From NCBI RefSeq assembly GCF_001499855.1, contig NZ_LQIK01000023.1, positions 372,001 through 436,000 on the forward strand: DNA of 64,000 nucleotides, in the 5' to 3' direction. How positions within the stretch are numbered: position 1 is the stretch's first letter; each line of letters begins with the position of its first letter. Positions 19,732-31,400 of the stretch are shown here, piece after piece. Under the pieces are notes generated by a model, which had not been told where the DNA came from, ran no database searches, and saw only the letters and a program-made list of their open reading frames with translations. This DNA is from Mycobacterium sp. GA-0227b (GTDB lineage: Bacteria > Actinomycetota > Actinomycetes > Mycobacteriales > Mycobacteriaceae). The translations under genes and the position numbers were made by a program.

Positions 19732-20835
19732 TCAGCCCAGTGCCTGCTCGATGTCGGCGATGAGGTCATCGGTGTCCTCGATTCCGAGCGAGATGCGCGC
19801 GAAACCGTCGCTGACCTCATCGCCCCAGCGCGCGCGGCGGTCCACCGATGTGTGGATGCCGCCGAAACTCGTCGACGCGATCAGCAGCGCGCTGCGCTCG
19901 ACGAGGGCGTGCACGGCCTCCGCGTCGGTCAGCTCGACGGCGACCAGACCGCCGAACCTCTTCATCTGGGCACACGCGATGCGATGCGACGGGTCGTCGG
20001 GCAGGCCGGGATAGCGCACCGCCCGTACGGCGGGGTGCGCGTGCAGCGTCACGGCGAGGGCCGCCGCGTTGTGGCACTGGCGTTCGAATCGAAGCCCCGC
20101 GGTGCCGAGGCTGCGTAACAGCAGCCACGCCTCGAACGCCCCGAGGATGGCGCCCGAAAGCAGCCGTTCACGCGCCACTGCGGTCATCAGCTCGGAGTGG
20201 CTGCTCGCGACATAGCCAGCCAGCAGATCGCTGTGGCCCGACAGTGCCTTGGTCGCGCTGGCCACGACGACGTCGGCGCCCAGCGAAAGCGGCTGCTGGC
20301 CCAGCGGAGTGGCGGTGGTGTTGTCGACGATGAGGATGGCGTTGCGGCGGCGGCACTGCATCGCCAACTGGTGCAGATCCACCACGTCCAACCCTGGATT
20401 GGCCGGGCTCTCGGCCAGTACCACGTCTGCCTCAGCCGAGGCGGCCCCCATGTCGCGGGTGGCTGCCGCAATGACGGTCACACCCTGCGCGGCAAGGTAT
20501 TCCAAAGCATACCGGCGCACCTGGTGATAACCGTCCGCGGGTACGACGAGCCTGCTGCCCGGCTTGGCCAGCACCCGCAGGACCGACGAGATGGCAGCCA
20601 TGCCCGACCCGAACGCCAACGCCGCCGCCGCGCCCTCGAGTTGGGCCAGCGCCGACTCCAATTGGCGCCATGTCGGATTCGAATTGCGACCGTAGGTGTC
20701 CAGCGGGTCGTCCAGCTCCGACGACAGATGGAAGGCAGCCGCCGGAATCGGCGACGGTCCCACCGGTTGTCCTGGAACCGCTTCTGAGGCAACTGCTTTG
20801 ACGCTGCGAGTGGATTCGCCGTACTGACCGTCCAC
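19732..20835 (-). CDS. Cys/Met-metabolism PLP-dependent enzyme (cystathionine gamma-synthase/lyase family)
   Basis: This 367-residue enzyme belongs to the gamma-family of fold type I PLP proteins. The conserved YGRNSNPTWRQLE, the glycine-rich FGSGMAAISS, the aspartate in ILIVDNTTATPL and the PLP-lysine in ASATKALSGHSD are all visible. It could act as a cystathionine gamma-lyase, gamma-synthase or a related C-S lyase; the sequence alone does not decide. The GTG start lies 3 bases after the gpsA stop, so the two are cotranscribed. In M. tuberculosis, as I recall it, gpsA and ddl are adjacent without this gene, so it is an extra member here. Confidence 0.88.
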   Translation of the reverse strand: MDGQYGESTRSVKAVASEAVPGQPVGPSPIPAAAFHLSSELDDPLDTYGRNSNPTWRQLESALAQLEGAAAALAFGSGMAAISSVLRVLAKPGSRLVVPADGYHQVRRYALEYLAAQGVTVIAAATRDMGAASAEADVVLAESPANPGLDVVDLHQLAMQCRRRNAILIVDNTTATPLGQQPLSLGADVVVASATKALSGHSDLLAGYVASSHSELMTAVARERLLSGAILGAFEAWLLLRSLGTAGLRFERQCHNAAALAVTLHAHPAVRAVRYPGLPDDPSHRIACAQMKRFGGLVAVELTDAEAVHALVERSALLIASTSFGGIHTSVDRRARWGDEVSDGFARISLGIEDTDDLIADIEQALG

Positions 20836-20838
20836 CGG

Positions 20839-22525
<1,687 letters not shown>

Positions 22526-22578
22526 GCGGACGCGCCTGCGGTGGCACGATCACCGATGTATAGGGAATCATCTGAGGC

Positions 22579-24768
22579 ATGACGGAAGCCGAGACCCAGG
22601 TTCGTGACAGCGACAACGAGTCGGTGGCCGCGACCGTCCGGCCCGTCATGCCGGACTCGGGTGATTCGGCGCCCGAAGCGCCGCCCGCGGCCACCTCGCC
22701 TGCGATCGAGGATGCGCTTCCCGAAGACCGCTATCTCAACCGTGAGCTGAGTTGGCTGGATTTCAACGCCCGGGTGTTGGCGCTCGCCGCCGACCCGTCG
22801 CTGCCGCTGCTGGAGCGGGCCAAGTTCCTTGCGATCTTCGCGTCCAATCTCGACGAGTTCTACATGGTGCGGGTCGCGGGGTTGAAGCGGCGCGATGAGA
22901 TGGGGCTGTCGGTGCGCTCAGCCGACGGGCTCTCGCCCCGCGAGCAACTACGTCGCATCAACGAACGCACCCAGCACCTCGCCGACCGGCACGCGCACGT
23001 GTTCCTCGACTCGGTACGTCCTGCGCTGGCCGACGAGGGCATCGTGATCGTCACGTGGGCCGAACTCGACGAGCCCGAACGCACGCGGCTGTCCACCTAC
23101 TTCCAGGAGCAGGTGTTTCCCGTGCTGACTCCGCTCGCGGTGGATCCGGCGCACCCATTTCCGTTCGTCAGTGGGCTGAGCCTGAACTTGGCGATCACCG
23201 TCAAGCATCCCGATGACGGCGGTCAGCACTTCGCCCGGATCAAGGTGCCCGACAACGTCGACCGCTTCGTCGAACTCTCGCCCCGCGAAGGCGATTCGCA
23301 GATCGTGCGGTTCCTGCCGATGGAGGAGTTCATCGCGGCGTTCCTGCCCGTGCTTTTCCCCGGTCTGGAGATCGTCGAGCACCATGCGTTCCGTATCACG
23401 CGCAATGCGGATTTCGAGGTGGAAGAGGACCGCGACGAGGACCTCCTGCAGGCGCTCGAACGCGAGTTGGCTCGCCGCCGGTTCGGTTCTCCCGTCCGGT
23501 TGGAAGTCTCCGATGACATGACCGAGAGCATGCTCGAGTTGCTGCTGCGTGAACTCGATGTCGCGCCGGGCGACGTCATCGAGGTCCCCGGCCTACTCGA
23601 CCTGTCCTCGCTGTGGCAGATCTACGACCTCGATCGACCGGCGCTCAAGGACCGGCCGTTCGTGCCCGCCACCCCGCCGGCGTTCGGCGAACGCGAGACG
23701 CCGAAGAGCATCTTCTCCACCCTGCGCGACGGGGATGTGCTCGTTCACCACCCGTACGACTCGTTCTCCACCACGGTGCAACGGTTCATCGAACAGGCCG
23801 CCGCCGATCCCAACGTGTTGGCGATCAAGCAGACGCTCTACCGCACCTCGGGTGACTCGCCAATCGTCAACGCGCTCATCGACGCTGCCGCAGCGGGTAA
23901 GCAGGTCGTCGCCCTCGTCGAGATCAAGGCCCGCTTCGACGAGCAGGCCAACATCAAGTGGGCCCGTGCCCTGGAGCGCGCGGGTGTGCACGTGGTGTAC
24001 GGGCTCATCGGCCTCAAGACCCACTGCAAGACCTGTCTGGTGGTGCGCCGGGAGGGCCCGTTGATCCGCCGCTACTGCCATATCGGTACCGGCAACTACA
24101 ACCCGAAAACCGCACGGTTGTACGAAGACATCGGCCTGCTGACGGCCGCACCCGACATCGGTGCGGACCTGACCGACCTGTTCAACTCGCTGACGGGCTA
24201 CTCGCGCAAGGATTCCTACCGCAACCTGTTGGTGGCCCCACAGGGTGTGCGCAGGGGCATCATCGAACGTATCGAACGGGAGATCGCCGCCACCCGCGAC
24301 GGCGCCGAGGGTCAAATCAGGCTGAAGGCCAACGCATTGGTGGACGAGCAGGTCATCGACGCGTTGTACCGAGCCTCGCAGGCCGGCGTGCGGGTCGAAG
24401 TGGTGGTGCGGGGCATCTGCGCGCTGCGCCCGCAGGCGGCTGGATACTCCGACAACATCGTGGTCCGCTCGATTCTCGGCCGGTTCCTCGAACACTCACG
24501 AATCATTCACTTCCGCGCCATCGACGAGTTCTGGATCGGCAGCGCGGACATGATGCATCGTAATCTCGACCGGCGGGTCGAGGTGATGGCCGAAGTGAAG
24601 GACCCGAGGCTGAAAACACAACTGCACGACGTCTTCGAGTCCGCGATGGATCCGGCGACCCGGTGTTGGGAGCTGGGCATGGACGGCAAGTGGACGGCGT
24701 CACCGCAGGAGGGTCACACCGTTCGCGACCATCAGGTGTCGTTGATGCAACGCCACCGCCAACCGTGA
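22579..24768 (+). CDS. ppk: Polyphosphate kinase 1
   Basis: PPK1 reversibly builds inorganic polyphosphate from ATP, a stress and phosphate reserve. The 729-residue protein has a disordered acidic/Pro-rich lead of about 45 residues, then [17 protein letters not shown], the two phospholipase-D-like lobes, and the autophosphorylated histidine region [21 protein letters not shown]. The second active-site segment is near [15 protein letters not shown]. It lies 53 bases after fbiD and 68 before mutT1 on the same strand. Confidence 0.98.
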   Translation: MTEAETQVRDSDNESVAATVRPVMPDSGDSAPEAPPAATSPAIEDALPEDRYLNRELSWLDFNARVLALAADPSLPLLERAKFLAIFASNLDEFYMVRVAGLKRRDEMGLSVRSADGLSPREQLRRINERTQHLADRHAHVFLDSVRPALADEGIVIVTWAELDEPERTRLSTYFQEQVFPVLTPLAVDPAHPFPFVSGLSLNLAITVKHPDDGGQHFARIKVPDNVDRFVELSPREGDSQIVRFLPMEEFIAAFLPVLFPGLEIVEHHAFRITRNADFEVEEDRDEDLLQALERELARRRFGSPVRLEVSDDMTESMLELLLRELDVAPGDVIEVPGLLDLSSLWQIYDLDRPALKDRPFVPATPPAFGERETPKSIFSTLRDGDVLVHHPYDSFSTTVQRFIEQAAADPNVLAIKQTLYRTSGDSPIVNALIDAAAAGKQVVALVEIKARFDEQANIKWARALERAGVHVVYGLIGLKTHCKTCLVVRREGPLIRRYCHIGTGNYNPKTARLYEDIGLLTAAPDIGADLTDLFNSLTGYSRKDSYRNLLVAPQGVRRGIIERIEREIAATRDGAEGQIRLKANALVDEQVIDALYRASQAGVRVEVVVRGICALRPQAAGYSDNIVVRSILGRFLEHSRIIHFRAIDEFWIGSADMMHRNLDRRVEVMAEVKDPRLKTQLHDVFESAMDPATRCWELGMDGKWTASPQEGHTVRDHQVSLMQRHRQP

Positions 24769-24836
24769 CCGCCACGATTCACCCGGCGTCCGTCGCGGCG
24801 GACCGGTGACACCCGGAATGATCTGCAGGAGCTGAG

Positions 24837-25760
24837 GTGCCGAAGGACACATCCGAGAGCGATGCCGCGGCGAAGACCATCCTCGCCGCCGGGGCGGTGT
24901 TGTGGCGGCCCAACGGAAATCCCGATGCGCCGGAGATCGCACTCATTCACCGCCCCCGCTACGACGACTGGTCGCTGCCGAAGGGCAAAGTCGATCCCGG
25001 CGAGACCGAACCCGTCACCGCGATTCGCGAGGTGTGCGAGGAGACCGGATACATCGCGCAACTCGGTCGCCGGCTCGCGTCGGTGAGCTATTCCGTCGAG
25101 CAGGGTAAGAAGAAGGTGCGCTACTGGGCCGCGCGCCAGGTCCACGGCGATTTCCGCCCGAACGACGAAGTCGACGAGCTCAAGTGGCTGCCCGTTCCCG
25201 CGGCGATCAAGCAACTGGACTATCCACACGACCGAAAGGTTCTGCGCCGCTTCATGAAGCATCCCGTCGACACCAAGACGGTGCTCATCGTGCGCCACGC
25301 GACGGCGGGCAGCAAGTCACGCTTCAAGGGCGACGACCGCAAACGGCCGTTGGACAAGAACGGCCGCGCGCAGGCGGAGTCACTGGTCGGAGTGCTGCTC
25401 GCCTTCGGCGCTGACCATCTATATGCCGCCGACCGGGTGCGCTGTGTGTCGACACTGGAACCGTTGGCCGACGAACTCGGCGCCACGATCCACAGCGATG
25501 ACCTGCTGACCGAGGAAGCGTACGCCGAAGATCGCAAGGCGGCCCGGCGTCGTTTTCTCGAGATCGCCGACACCGCGGGCACACCGGTGATCTGCACTCA
25601 GGGCAAGGTGATCCCCGATCTGGTCGAATGGTGGTGCGAGCGTGACGGCGTGCGGCCCGACAAGTCCCGCAACCGCAAGGGCAGCACATGGGTGATGTCG
25701 CTGTACGACGGACGGTTGGTGGCGGCGGACCACATCGGCAGCCCGTTGGCGCGAAAGTGA
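24837..25760 (+). CDS. mutT1: MutT1: Nudix hydrolase fused to histidine phosphatase
   Basis: The GTG start follows CAGGAG and gives 307 residues. The N-terminal half is a Nudix domain with the full box ([20 protein letters not shown] continuing as ETGY). The C-terminal half is a histidine-phosphatase fold with the RHA motif in [12 protein letters not shown]. Mycobacterial MutT1 cleanses 8-oxo-(d)GTP and hydrolyses diadenosine polyphosphates; the phosphatase half removes a further phosphate. The two-domain layout and the neighbouring ppk and hupB match Rv2985. Confidence 0.95.
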   Translation: MPKDTSESDAAAKTILAAGAVLWRPNGNPDAPEIALIHRPRYDDWSLPKGKVDPGETEPVTAIREVCEETGYIAQLGRRLASVSYSVEQGKKKVRYWAARQVHGDFRPNDEVDELKWLPVPAAIKQLDYPHDRKVLRRFMKHPVDTKTVLIVRHATAGSKSRFKGDDRKRPLDKNGRAQAESLVGVLLAFGADHLYAADRVRCVSTLEPLADELGATIHSDDLLTEEAYAEDRKAARRRFLEIADTAGTPVICTQGKVIPDLVEWWCERDGVRPDKSRNRKGSTWVMSLYDGRLVAADHIGSPLARK

Positions 25761-25848
25761 GACCACCCGGGGCGATGAATCCAACTTCGGGCCGCGACGC
25801 GCCCGAAAAGATTGAGCCGGAGATGTTTTAAGCCAAGAACGCACCCAA

Positions 25849-25881
25849 AGGCGCCGCGGGTCGCGATGACCCACGGCGCCT
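25849..25881. terminator. Hairpin terminator between convergent mutT1 and hupB
   Basis: A 13-base arm (AGGCGCCGCGGGT) and its complement with one G-U type mismatch enclose a 7-base loop. It lies between the stops of two convergent genes and can act in both directions. No long T tract follows, which is common for mycobacterial terminators. Confidence 0.6.
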
Positions 25882-25892
25882 CCGGTGTAGAA

Positions 25893-26522
25893 CTACTTGC
25901 GGCCGCGCTTCGCCGGCGCCTTGCGGGCCGGCGCCTTCTTCGCGGTCTTCTTGGCTGCCGTCCGCTTGGTCGCCGCCTTCTTGGCCGGAGCCTTCTTCGC
26001 GGCGGACTTCTTGGCGGGCGACTTCTTGGCCGCGGTCTTCTTGGCCGTGGTCCGTTTGGTCGCCGCCTTCTTGGCGGGCGACTTCTTGGCCGCGGTCTTC
26101 TTGGCCGCTGTCCGTTTGGTCGCCGCCTTCTTGGCCGGTGCCTTCTTCGCCGCGCTCTTCCTGGCCGGAGCCTTCTTCGCGGCCTTGCGGGCGCTTCCCG
26201 CCGTAACGCCTCTCTTCACTGCTGGTCCTTCCGCCGGGAGGCGCTGCGCCCCAGAGACAACGGCTTTGAACTGTGCGCCGGGTCGGAATGCCGGCACGGA
26301 GGTGGGCTTGACCCTCACGGTCTCGCCTGTGCGCGGGTTACGCGCGACGCGTGCTGCGCGGCGGCGCTGTTCGAAAACGCCGAAGCCGGTAATGGTGACA
26401 CTGTCACCCTTGTGAACCGCACGCACGATGGTGTCAACGACGTTCTCCACCGCGGCGGTTGCCGACCGACGATCCGAGCCCATTTTCTCCGTGAGTACGT
26501 CGATGAGCTCTGCTTTGTTCAT
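25893..26522 (-). CDS. hupB: HupB, HU-like nucleoid protein with Lys/Ala-rich tail
   Basis: The ATG at 26522 ([19 protein letters not shown]) follows GGAGGTTATGC. Residues 1-90 are a canonical HU fold with the DNA-binding arm [20 protein letters not shown]. From about residue 105 to the end (209) the protein is a histone H1-like tail of [12 protein letters not shown] and ATKRT units. Mycobacterial HupB compacts the nucleoid, and its tail is acetylated and methylated. The tail is encoded by near-identical 60-base units, listed separately. Confidence 0.97.
   Translation of the reverse strand: MNKAELIDVLTEKMGSDRRSATAAVENVVDTIVRAVHKGDSVTITGFGVFEQRRRAARVARNPRTGETVRVKPTSVPAFRPGAQFKAVVSGAQRLPAEGPAVKRGVTAGSARKAAKKAPARKSAAKKAPAKKAATKRTAAKKTAAKKSPAKKAATKRTTAKKTAAKKSPAKKSAAKKAPAKKAATKRTAAKKTAKKAPARKAPAKRGRK
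25921..26160 (-). repeat. 60-bp periodic repeat in the hupB tail
   Basis: Four consecutive 60-base blocks starting at about 25921, 25981, 26041 and 26101 share long identical runs; for example the segment TCCGTTTGGTCGCCGCCTTC occurs in the last two. The period equals 20 codons. The repeats encode the Lys/Ala-rich tail and could change copy number by slippage. Confidence 0.75.
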
Positions 26523-26600
26523 GCATAACCTCCGGAAACCAGTGGCCCTCTTTGGACCGACTAGAGGACACGGTAAACCCATTCCCCATTGATTTCCAAG

Positions 26601-26626
26601 AGCCACGCGCAGTTTCAGGCGTGGCT
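26601..26626. other. Inverted repeat between leuD and hupB
   Basis: AGCCACGC and GCGTGGCT enclose a 10-base loop. The hairpin sits 88 bases after the leuD stop and 78 bases before the hupB start. It could end leuCD transcription or shape the hupB leader; there is no T tract. The remaining intergenic sequence shows nothing else I can name. Confidence 0.35.
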
Positions 26627-26714
26627 AGCGAACTTTCTTGCCTCCCTTGGCCTCCTGGGAGACCCCCGAAGAACCGGGTTCAGGGGCGGTGATTTCGACT
26701 TGCCGACGGCTTTT

Positions 26715-27308
26715 TCAGCCGGGCAGAGTGCGTGGCTTCCAGCTCGGCCTGGCCGCTTCGTATGCCTCGATCTCTTCGCATTTCCGCAGCGTAAGGCCTA
26801 TATCGTCGAGTCCCTCGAGAAGTCGCCAGGCCGTGTAGTCGTCAATTCTGAACGGCACCATGACCGTTCCAGCGGTGATGTTCCGATCTTGAAGATTCAC
26901 AGTGATTTCCAGGCCCGGCTGCTGCTCGAGGAGCTTCCATAAAATTTCGACATCATCTTGCGAGATTTCTGCCGCCAGCAGTCCGGCCTTGCCTGCATTG
27001 CCCCGAAAGATGTCGGCGAAGCGTGACGAGATGACGACCCGGAATCCGTAATCCATGAGTGCCCACACGGCATGCTCGCGTGATGAACCGGTGCCGAAAT
27101 CGGGGCCGGCGACCAACACCGAACCCTTGTCGAACGGCGGCAGGTTCAACACGAAGGACGGGTCGTTGCGCCAGGCGGCGAACAAGCCGTCCTCGAAACC
27201 CGTTCGCGTGACTCGTTTCAGATAGACCGCCGGGATGATCTGGTCGGTGTCGACATTCGACCGACGCAGCGGGACGCCGATGCCGGTGTGGGTGTGAAAA
27301 GCCTGCAT
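26715..27308 (-). CDS. leuD: 3-isopropylmalate dehydratase small subunit
   Basis: LeuD pairs with LeuC to isomerise 2-isopropylmalate to 3-isopropylmalate in leucine synthesis. The 197-residue protein has the swivel-domain motifs [15 protein letters not shown], the substrate loop [17 protein letters not shown] and [14 protein letters not shown]. It begins 11 bases after the leuC stop, following GGAG. The length is normal for the bacterial small subunit. Confidence 0.97.
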   Translation of the reverse strand: MQAFHTHTGIGVPLRRSNVDTDQIIPAVYLKRVTRTGFEDGLFAAWRNDPSFVLNLPPFDKGSVLVAGPDFGTGSSREHAVWALMDYGFRVVISSRFADIFRGNAGKAGLLAAEISQDDVEILWKLLEQQPGLEITVNLQDRNITAGTVMVPFRIDDYTAWRLLEGLDDIGLTLRKCEEIEAYEAARPSWKPRTLPG

Positions 27309-27319
27309 CGCTTCTCCTT

Positions 27320-28780
27320 CTAATCGGTCAGGTCTGCGGGCGAGGACAGCGTTCCGCGGACCGCGGTGGCGGCGGCGACCGCGGGCGACACCAGATGCGT
27401 ACGGCCGCCCTTGCCTTGCCTGCCCTCGAAATTGCGGTTGGAGGTCGACGCGCAGCGCTGGCCCGGCGACAGCTGATCGGGGTTCATCCCCAGGCACATC
27501 GAGCAGCCCGCCTGCCGCCACTCCGCGCCGGCCGCGTCGAAGATCTCGCCGAGGCCTTCGGATTCGGCCTGCGCGCGCACGCGCATGGATCCAGGCACGA
27601 CGAGCATGCGCACACCGTCGGCGACCTTGCGCCCGCGCAGCACGTCGGCAACGACCCGCAGGTCCTCGATCCGGCCGTTGGTGCACGAGCCGACGAACAC
27701 GGTGTCGACGGCGATGTCACGCATCGCCGTCCCGGGCCGAAGGTCCATGTAGGTCAACGCCTTTTCGGCCGCTTGACGTTCGCCGTCGTCGAGCATCAGT
27801 TCGGGGTCGGGCACCGAAGCGGACAACGCCACCCCCTGCCCGGGGTTGGTTCCCCAGGTGACGAAGGGACTCAATGTCGAGGCGTCGATGTAGACCTCGG
27901 TGTCGAATTCGGCGCCGTCGTCGGTGCGCAGCCGCCGCCATGCGGCGACCGCTTCCTCCCACTGCACACCTTGCGGCGCGTGCGGTCGTCCGCGCAGGAA
28001 TTCGAAAGTGGTGTCGTCGGGCGCCACCATTCCGGCCCGCGCACCGGCCTCGATGCTCATGTTGCAGATCGTCATGCGCCCTTCCATCGACAGCGATTCG
28101 ATGGCGCTGCCGCGGTATTCGATGACGTGCCCCTGTCCGCCGCCGGTGCCGATCTTGGCGATCACCGCGAGGATGATGTCCTTGGCGCTGACCCCGTCGG
28201 GCAATTCGCCGTCGACGTTGACCGCCATGGTCCGGAACGGACGCAACGGCAGCGTCTGCGTGGCGAGCACATGCTCGACCTCAGAGGTGCCGATGCCCAT
28301 CGCCAGCGCGCCGAACGCGCCGTGGGTGGAGGTGTGGCTGTCCCCGCACACGACCGTCATACCGGGCTGCGTCAGACCGAGCTGCGGTCCGATGATGTGC
28401 ACGATGCCCTGTTCGGCGTCACCCATCGGGTGCAGCCGGATGCCGAACTCTTCGCAGTTGCGCCGCAGCGTCTCCACTTGTGTCCGCGAAACCGGGTCGG
28501 CGATCGGCTTGTCGATGTCGACCGTCGGCACGTTGTGGTCTTCGGTGGCGATCGTCAGATCCGGCCTGCGCACCGGACGCCCGGCCAACCGCAGCCCGTC
28601 GAACGCCTGCGGGCTGGTCACCTCGTGCACGAGATGCAGGTCGATGTAGATCAGGTCGGGTTCTCGCGCGGGACCGTCACCGGCCCCTTCGACGACGACG
28701 TGATCGGCCCACACCTTCTCGGCCATGGTCCGGGGCTTGTCTACGGGCACGCGAGGAGCATTGGACACACCGGTGGACAT
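27320..28780 (-). CDS. leuC: 3-isopropylmalate dehydratase large subunit
   Basis: This aconitase-family subunit carries the [4Fe-4S] cluster. The 486-residue protein contains the three cluster cysteines in [14 protein letters not shown] and [12 protein letters not shown], and the conserved [19 protein letters not shown]. It is the first gene of leuCD. The start lies 37 bases from the divergent IclR-type regulator gene, and a 15-bp imperfect palindrome lies between the two genes, which suggests direct control by that regulator. Confidence 0.97.
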   Translation of the reverse strand: MSTGVSNAPRVPVDKPRTMAEKVWADHVVVEGAGDGPAREPDLIYIDLHLVHEVTSPQAFDGLRLAGRPVRRPDLTIATEDHNVPTVDIDKPIADPVSRTQVETLRRNCEEFGIRLHPMGDAEQGIVHIIGPQLGLTQPGMTVVCGDSHTSTHGAFGALAMGIGTSEVEHVLATQTLPLRPFRTMAVNVDGELPDGVSAKDIILAVIAKIGTGGGQGHVIEYRGSAIESLSMEGRMTICNMSIEAGARAGMVAPDDTTFEFLRGRPHAPQGVQWEEAVAAWRRLRTDDGAEFDTEVYIDASTLSPFVTWGTNPGQGVALSASVPDPELMLDDGERQAAEKALTYMDLRPGTAMRDIAVDTVFVGSCTNGRIEDLRVVADVLRGRKVADGVRMLVVPGSMRVRAQAESEGLGEIFDAAGAEWRQAGCSMCLGMNPDQLSPGQRCASTSNRNFEGRQGKGGRTHLVSPAVAAATAVRGTLSSPADLTD

Positions 28781-28783
28781 GTG

Positions 28784-28832
28784 GCTATCTCACAATCTGG
28801 GACGTTAGTATCTCCTTATGAGACAGGATAGC
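28784..28832. promoter_or_regulatory. Operator region between leuCD and the IclR regulator
   Basis: TCTCA-CAATC-TGGGA (28788-28802) is a 15-base palindrome with one mismatch. It is nested in an outer pair GCTATC (28784-28789) and GATAGC (28827-28832), the latter inside the regulator's first codons. The same TCTCA-N5-TGAGA layout occurs perfectly before the MFS gene at 32274. IclR proteins typically bind short palindromes in such divergent gaps. Confidence 0.55.
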
Positions 28833-29519
28833 GGCATCGGCGTGTTGGACAAAGCCGTCGGCGTACTGCATGCGGTGGCCGAGTCCCCGTGCGGGCTGGC
28901 CGAACTGTGCGAGCGCACCGGGCTGCCGCGCGCCACGGCGCACCGGCTGGCCGCGGGGCTGGAGACTCACCGCCTGCTCACCCGCAACGGCGATGGGCGC
29001 TGGCGGCTCGGCCCGGCCGTGACCGAATTGGCCGGGCAGGTCAACGATCCGCTCGTGGCCGCGGGCGCGGTGGTGCTGCCCCGGCTGCGCGAGATCACCG
29101 GCGAGAGCGTCCAGCTCTACCGTCGGGAAGGGACGTCACGAATTTGTGTGGCCGCGCTGGAACCGCCTGCCGGGCTGCGCGATACCGTGCCGGTCGGCAG
29201 CCGGTTGCCGATGACCGCAGGTTCGGGCGCCAAGGTGCTGCTGGCCTACGCCGACGAGGCCACTGCGCAGGCGGTGCTGCCGACGGCGAAGTTCACCGAT
29301 CGCGCGCTCGCTGAGGTGCGCAAGCGTGGCTGGGCGCAGAGCGCCGCCGAACGCGAACCCGGTGTGGCGAGCGTCTCTGCGCCGGTGCGTGACGGTCGCG
29401 GCGCGGTGGTCGCCGCGGTATCGGTGTCCGGCCCCATCGACCGGATGGGCCGCCGACCGGGTGCGCGATGGGCCGCCGACCTGCTGGCGGCTGCGGACGC
29501 GTTGACGCGCCGCCTCTGA
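28818..29519 (+). CDS. IclR-family regulator of leuCD
   Basis: This 233-residue protein has an N-terminal winged helix (about 8-70; LAELCERTGLPRATAHRLAAGL is the recognition region) and a C-terminal GAF-like effector domain ending in APVRDGRGAVVAAVSVSGP. Orthologues next to leuCD (Rv2989; LtbR in Corynebacterium, NdgR in Streptomyces) control leucine and other amino-acid genes. The divergent layout with a shared 37-base gap supports autoregulation and control of leuCD. The effector is not evident from sequence. Confidence 0.9.
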   Translation: MRQDSGIGVLDKAVGVLHAVAESPCGLAELCERTGLPRATAHRLAAGLETHRLLTRNGDGRWRLGPAVTELAGQVNDPLVAAGAVVLPRLREITGESVQLYRREGTSRICVAALEPPAGLRDTVPVGSRLPMTAGSGAKVLLAYADEATAQAVLPTAKFTDRALAEVRKRGWAQSAAEREPGVASVSAPVRDGRGAVVAAVSVSGPIDRMGRRPGARWAADLLAAADALTRRL

Positions 29520-29534
29520 AAAGTAAGGAGTGCT

Positions 29535-29577
29535 TTCGGTGCGCTACCAGTCGCTCAGCGATCACTCGCGCACCGAA
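29535..29577. terminator. Hairpin between the IclR gene and tRNA-Glu
   Basis: TTCGGTGCGC and GCGCACCGAA form a perfect 10-base-pair stem around a 23-base loop. It begins 15 bases after the IclR stop and ends 13 bases from the 3' end of the convergent tRNA-Glu, so it can serve both directions. Confidence 0.6.
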
Positions 29578-29590
29578 GTCCCACAAGTTG

Positions 29591-29663
29591 TACCCCCGAT
29601 GGGATTCGAACCCACGCTACCGCCGTGAGAGGGCGGCGTCCTAGGCCGCTAGACGACGGGGGC
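29591..29663 (-). tRNA. tRNA-Glu (CTC anticodon)
   Basis: The 73-nt cloverleaf has acceptor arms GCCCCCG / CGGGGGT with discriminator A, the T loop GGTTCGAATCC, and an anticodon stem CCGCC/GGCGG around the loop CTCTCAC, which reads CTC. CCA is not encoded. It lies downstream of gltX and tRNA-Gln on the same strand. Confidence 0.96.
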
Positions 29664-29726
29664 TAGAACTGGTTTTCCGGATGGCCAGCATATCTCAGCA
29701 GGAATTGTCGGCCTAATCACGGTCAT

Positions 29727-29801
29727 TGGCTGGGGTACCAGGACTCGAACCTAGAATGGCTGAACCAGAATCAGCTGTGTTGCCAATTACACCATACCCC
29801 A
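29727..29801 (-). tRNA. tRNA-Gln (CTG anticodon)
   Basis: The cloverleaf has acceptor arms TGGGGTA / TACCCCA with discriminator G and an encoded CCA. The T loop is GGTTCGAGTCC and the anticodon stem GCTGA/TCAGC surrounds TTCTGGT, reading CTG. With gatCAB in this window and no glnS seen, it is probably charged through Glu-tRNA-Gln made by gltX, which lies immediately upstream. Confidence 0.96.
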
Positions 29802-29918
29802 TTGGCTCCCATAACCGCAGGTCACGGGACTATTTCGATCCCCCGCGGCGACGAGTGGATCCCGTCGCGCGTGTGATCGGACCGACGTGCAGACTACCAA
29901 AGATCTGCGGGCCGCTTT

Positions 29919-31400
29919 TCACGCCTGGGCTGCGGCCGCGGCATGCTCACGGCCGGCGCGCAACCGGGCCAGGCTGCGCTCGCGACCCAGTAGCTCGAGC
30001 GATTCGAACAGCGGCGGGCTGACCGACGCGCCGGTGGCGGCGACGCGGATCGGCCCGAACGCCTTGCGTGGCTTGAGCCCCAGACCCTCGAGCAGAGCCT
30101 CCTTGAGCGCCGCCTCGATGGCCGCCGTGGTCCAGTCGCCGGTGTCCTCGAGCGCGGCCAGCGCGGCGTCGAGCACCGGGACCGCCTCCGCCCGCAACTC
30201 CTTGCCCGCGGACTTCGCATCGAGTGCGAATTCGCCGTCGTTGAGGAACTTCAACAGATCCCACGCATCACCCAGCACCACGATGCGGGTCTGCACCAGC
30301 GCGGCGGCTTCGGCGAATCCCTTCTCGTCGAGGCCCGTGTCGTAACCGCGTTGGGCGAAGTATGCGTTCAACCGAGCCGTGAAATCCTGCCCGCTCAGCA
30401 GCCGAATGTGCTCGGCGTTCAACGCGTCGGCCTTCTTCTGGTCGAAGCGGGCCGGATTCGAGTTGACGTCGGTGACGTCGAACGCGGCCACCATCTCGTC
30501 GAGGCTGAACACGTCGCGATCCTCGGCAATGCCCCATCCCAGCAGCGCCAGGTAGTTCAGCAGGCCCTCGGGGATGAAGCCACGCTCGCGATGCAGGAAC
30601 AGGTTGGATTGCGGGTCGCGTTTGGACAGCTTCTTGTTGCCGTCACCCAGAACACTTGGCAGATGGGCGAATTCGGGAACCTGCTCGGCGACACCGATGC
30701 GGATCAGCGCCTGATACAGCGCTATCTGACGCGGGGTTGACGACAGCAGGTCCTCACCGCGCAGCACATGGCTGATCTTCATCAGCGCGTCGTCGACCGG
30801 ATTCACCAACGTGTACAACGGCTCACCGTTGCCACGGGTCAATGCGAAATCGGGGACCGACCCGGCGGGGAACGTCGTTTCTCCGCGCACGAGATCGCGC
30901 CAGCCGATGTCCTCGTCCGGCATCTTCAACCGCACGACCGAGCGCCTGCCCTCGGCGCGCAAGGCCGCACGCTGCTCCGCGGTCAGGTTGCGGTCGAAGT
31001 TGTCGTAGCCCAGTTTCGGGTTTCGCCCGGCAGCCAGATGCCGCGCCTCGACTTCCTCAGGCGTGGAGAACGACTCGTACGCGTCACCGGTCTCGAGGAG
31101 CCGGGCGATCACGTCACGGTAGAGGTCGAGCCGCTCGGATTGCCGGTACGGCCCATACGGTCCACCGACTTCGGGCCCCTCGTCCCAGTCCAGACCCAGC
31201 CAACGCAGCGCATCGAGCAGCGCGCGGTAGCTCTCCTCGGAGTCGCGCGCCGAATCGGTGTCCTCAATGCGAAATACGAATGTTCCGCCGGTATGGCGGG
31301 CGTAGGCCCAGTTGAACAATGCGGTGCGGATGAGGCCGACGTGCGGTGTACCCGTCGGCGACGGGCAGAACCGCACCCGGACGGCGTTTTCGGTTGTCAT
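29919..31400 (-). CDS. gltX: Glutamyl-tRNA synthetase
   Basis: This class I synthetase has 493 residues. The HIGH-type motif is [15 protein letters not shown] and the KMSKS-type loop is [11 protein letters not shown]. The start ATG at 31400 overlaps the stop of the FAH-family gene (ATGA). In actinobacteria the enzyme is expected to be non-discriminating: it charges both tRNA-Glu and tRNA-Gln, the latter repaired by GatCAB. Both tRNAs are located directly downstream, an unusually tight functional grouping. Confidence 0.97.
   Translation of the reverse strand: MTTENAVRVRFCPSPTGTPHVGLIRTALFNWAYARHTGGTFVFRIEDTDSARDSEESYRALLDALRWLGLDWDEGPEVGGPYGPYRQSERLDLYRDVIARLLETGDAYESFSTPEEVEARHLAAGRNPKLGYDNFDRNLTAEQRAALRAEGRRSVVRLKMPDEDIGWRDLVRGETTFPAGSVPDFALTRGNGEPLYTLVNPVDDALMKISHVLRGEDLLSSTPRQIALYQALIRIGVAEQVPEFAHLPSVLGDGNKKLSKRDPQSNLFLHRERGFIPEGLLNYLALLGWGIAEDRDVFSLDEMVAAFDVTDVNSNPARFDQKKADALNAEHIRLLSGQDFTARLNAYFAQRGYDTGLDEKGFAEAAALVQTRIVVLGDAWDLLKFLNDGEFALDAKSAGKELRAEAVPVLDAALAALEDTGDWTTAAIEAALKEALLEGLGLKPRKAFGPIRVAATGASVSPPLFESLELLGRERSLARLRAGREHAAAAAQA

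Noticed and set aside
27305..27311. CGATGCA at the leuD start as a member of the carotenoid repeat family
   Set aside because: It is a single copy formed by the leuD start codon region, with no 11-bp partner.
29520..29918. Further RNA genes or an integration site around the tRNA pair
   Set aside because: Besides two intact tRNAs and one hairpin I found no integrase, duplicated tRNA 3' end or structured RNA.
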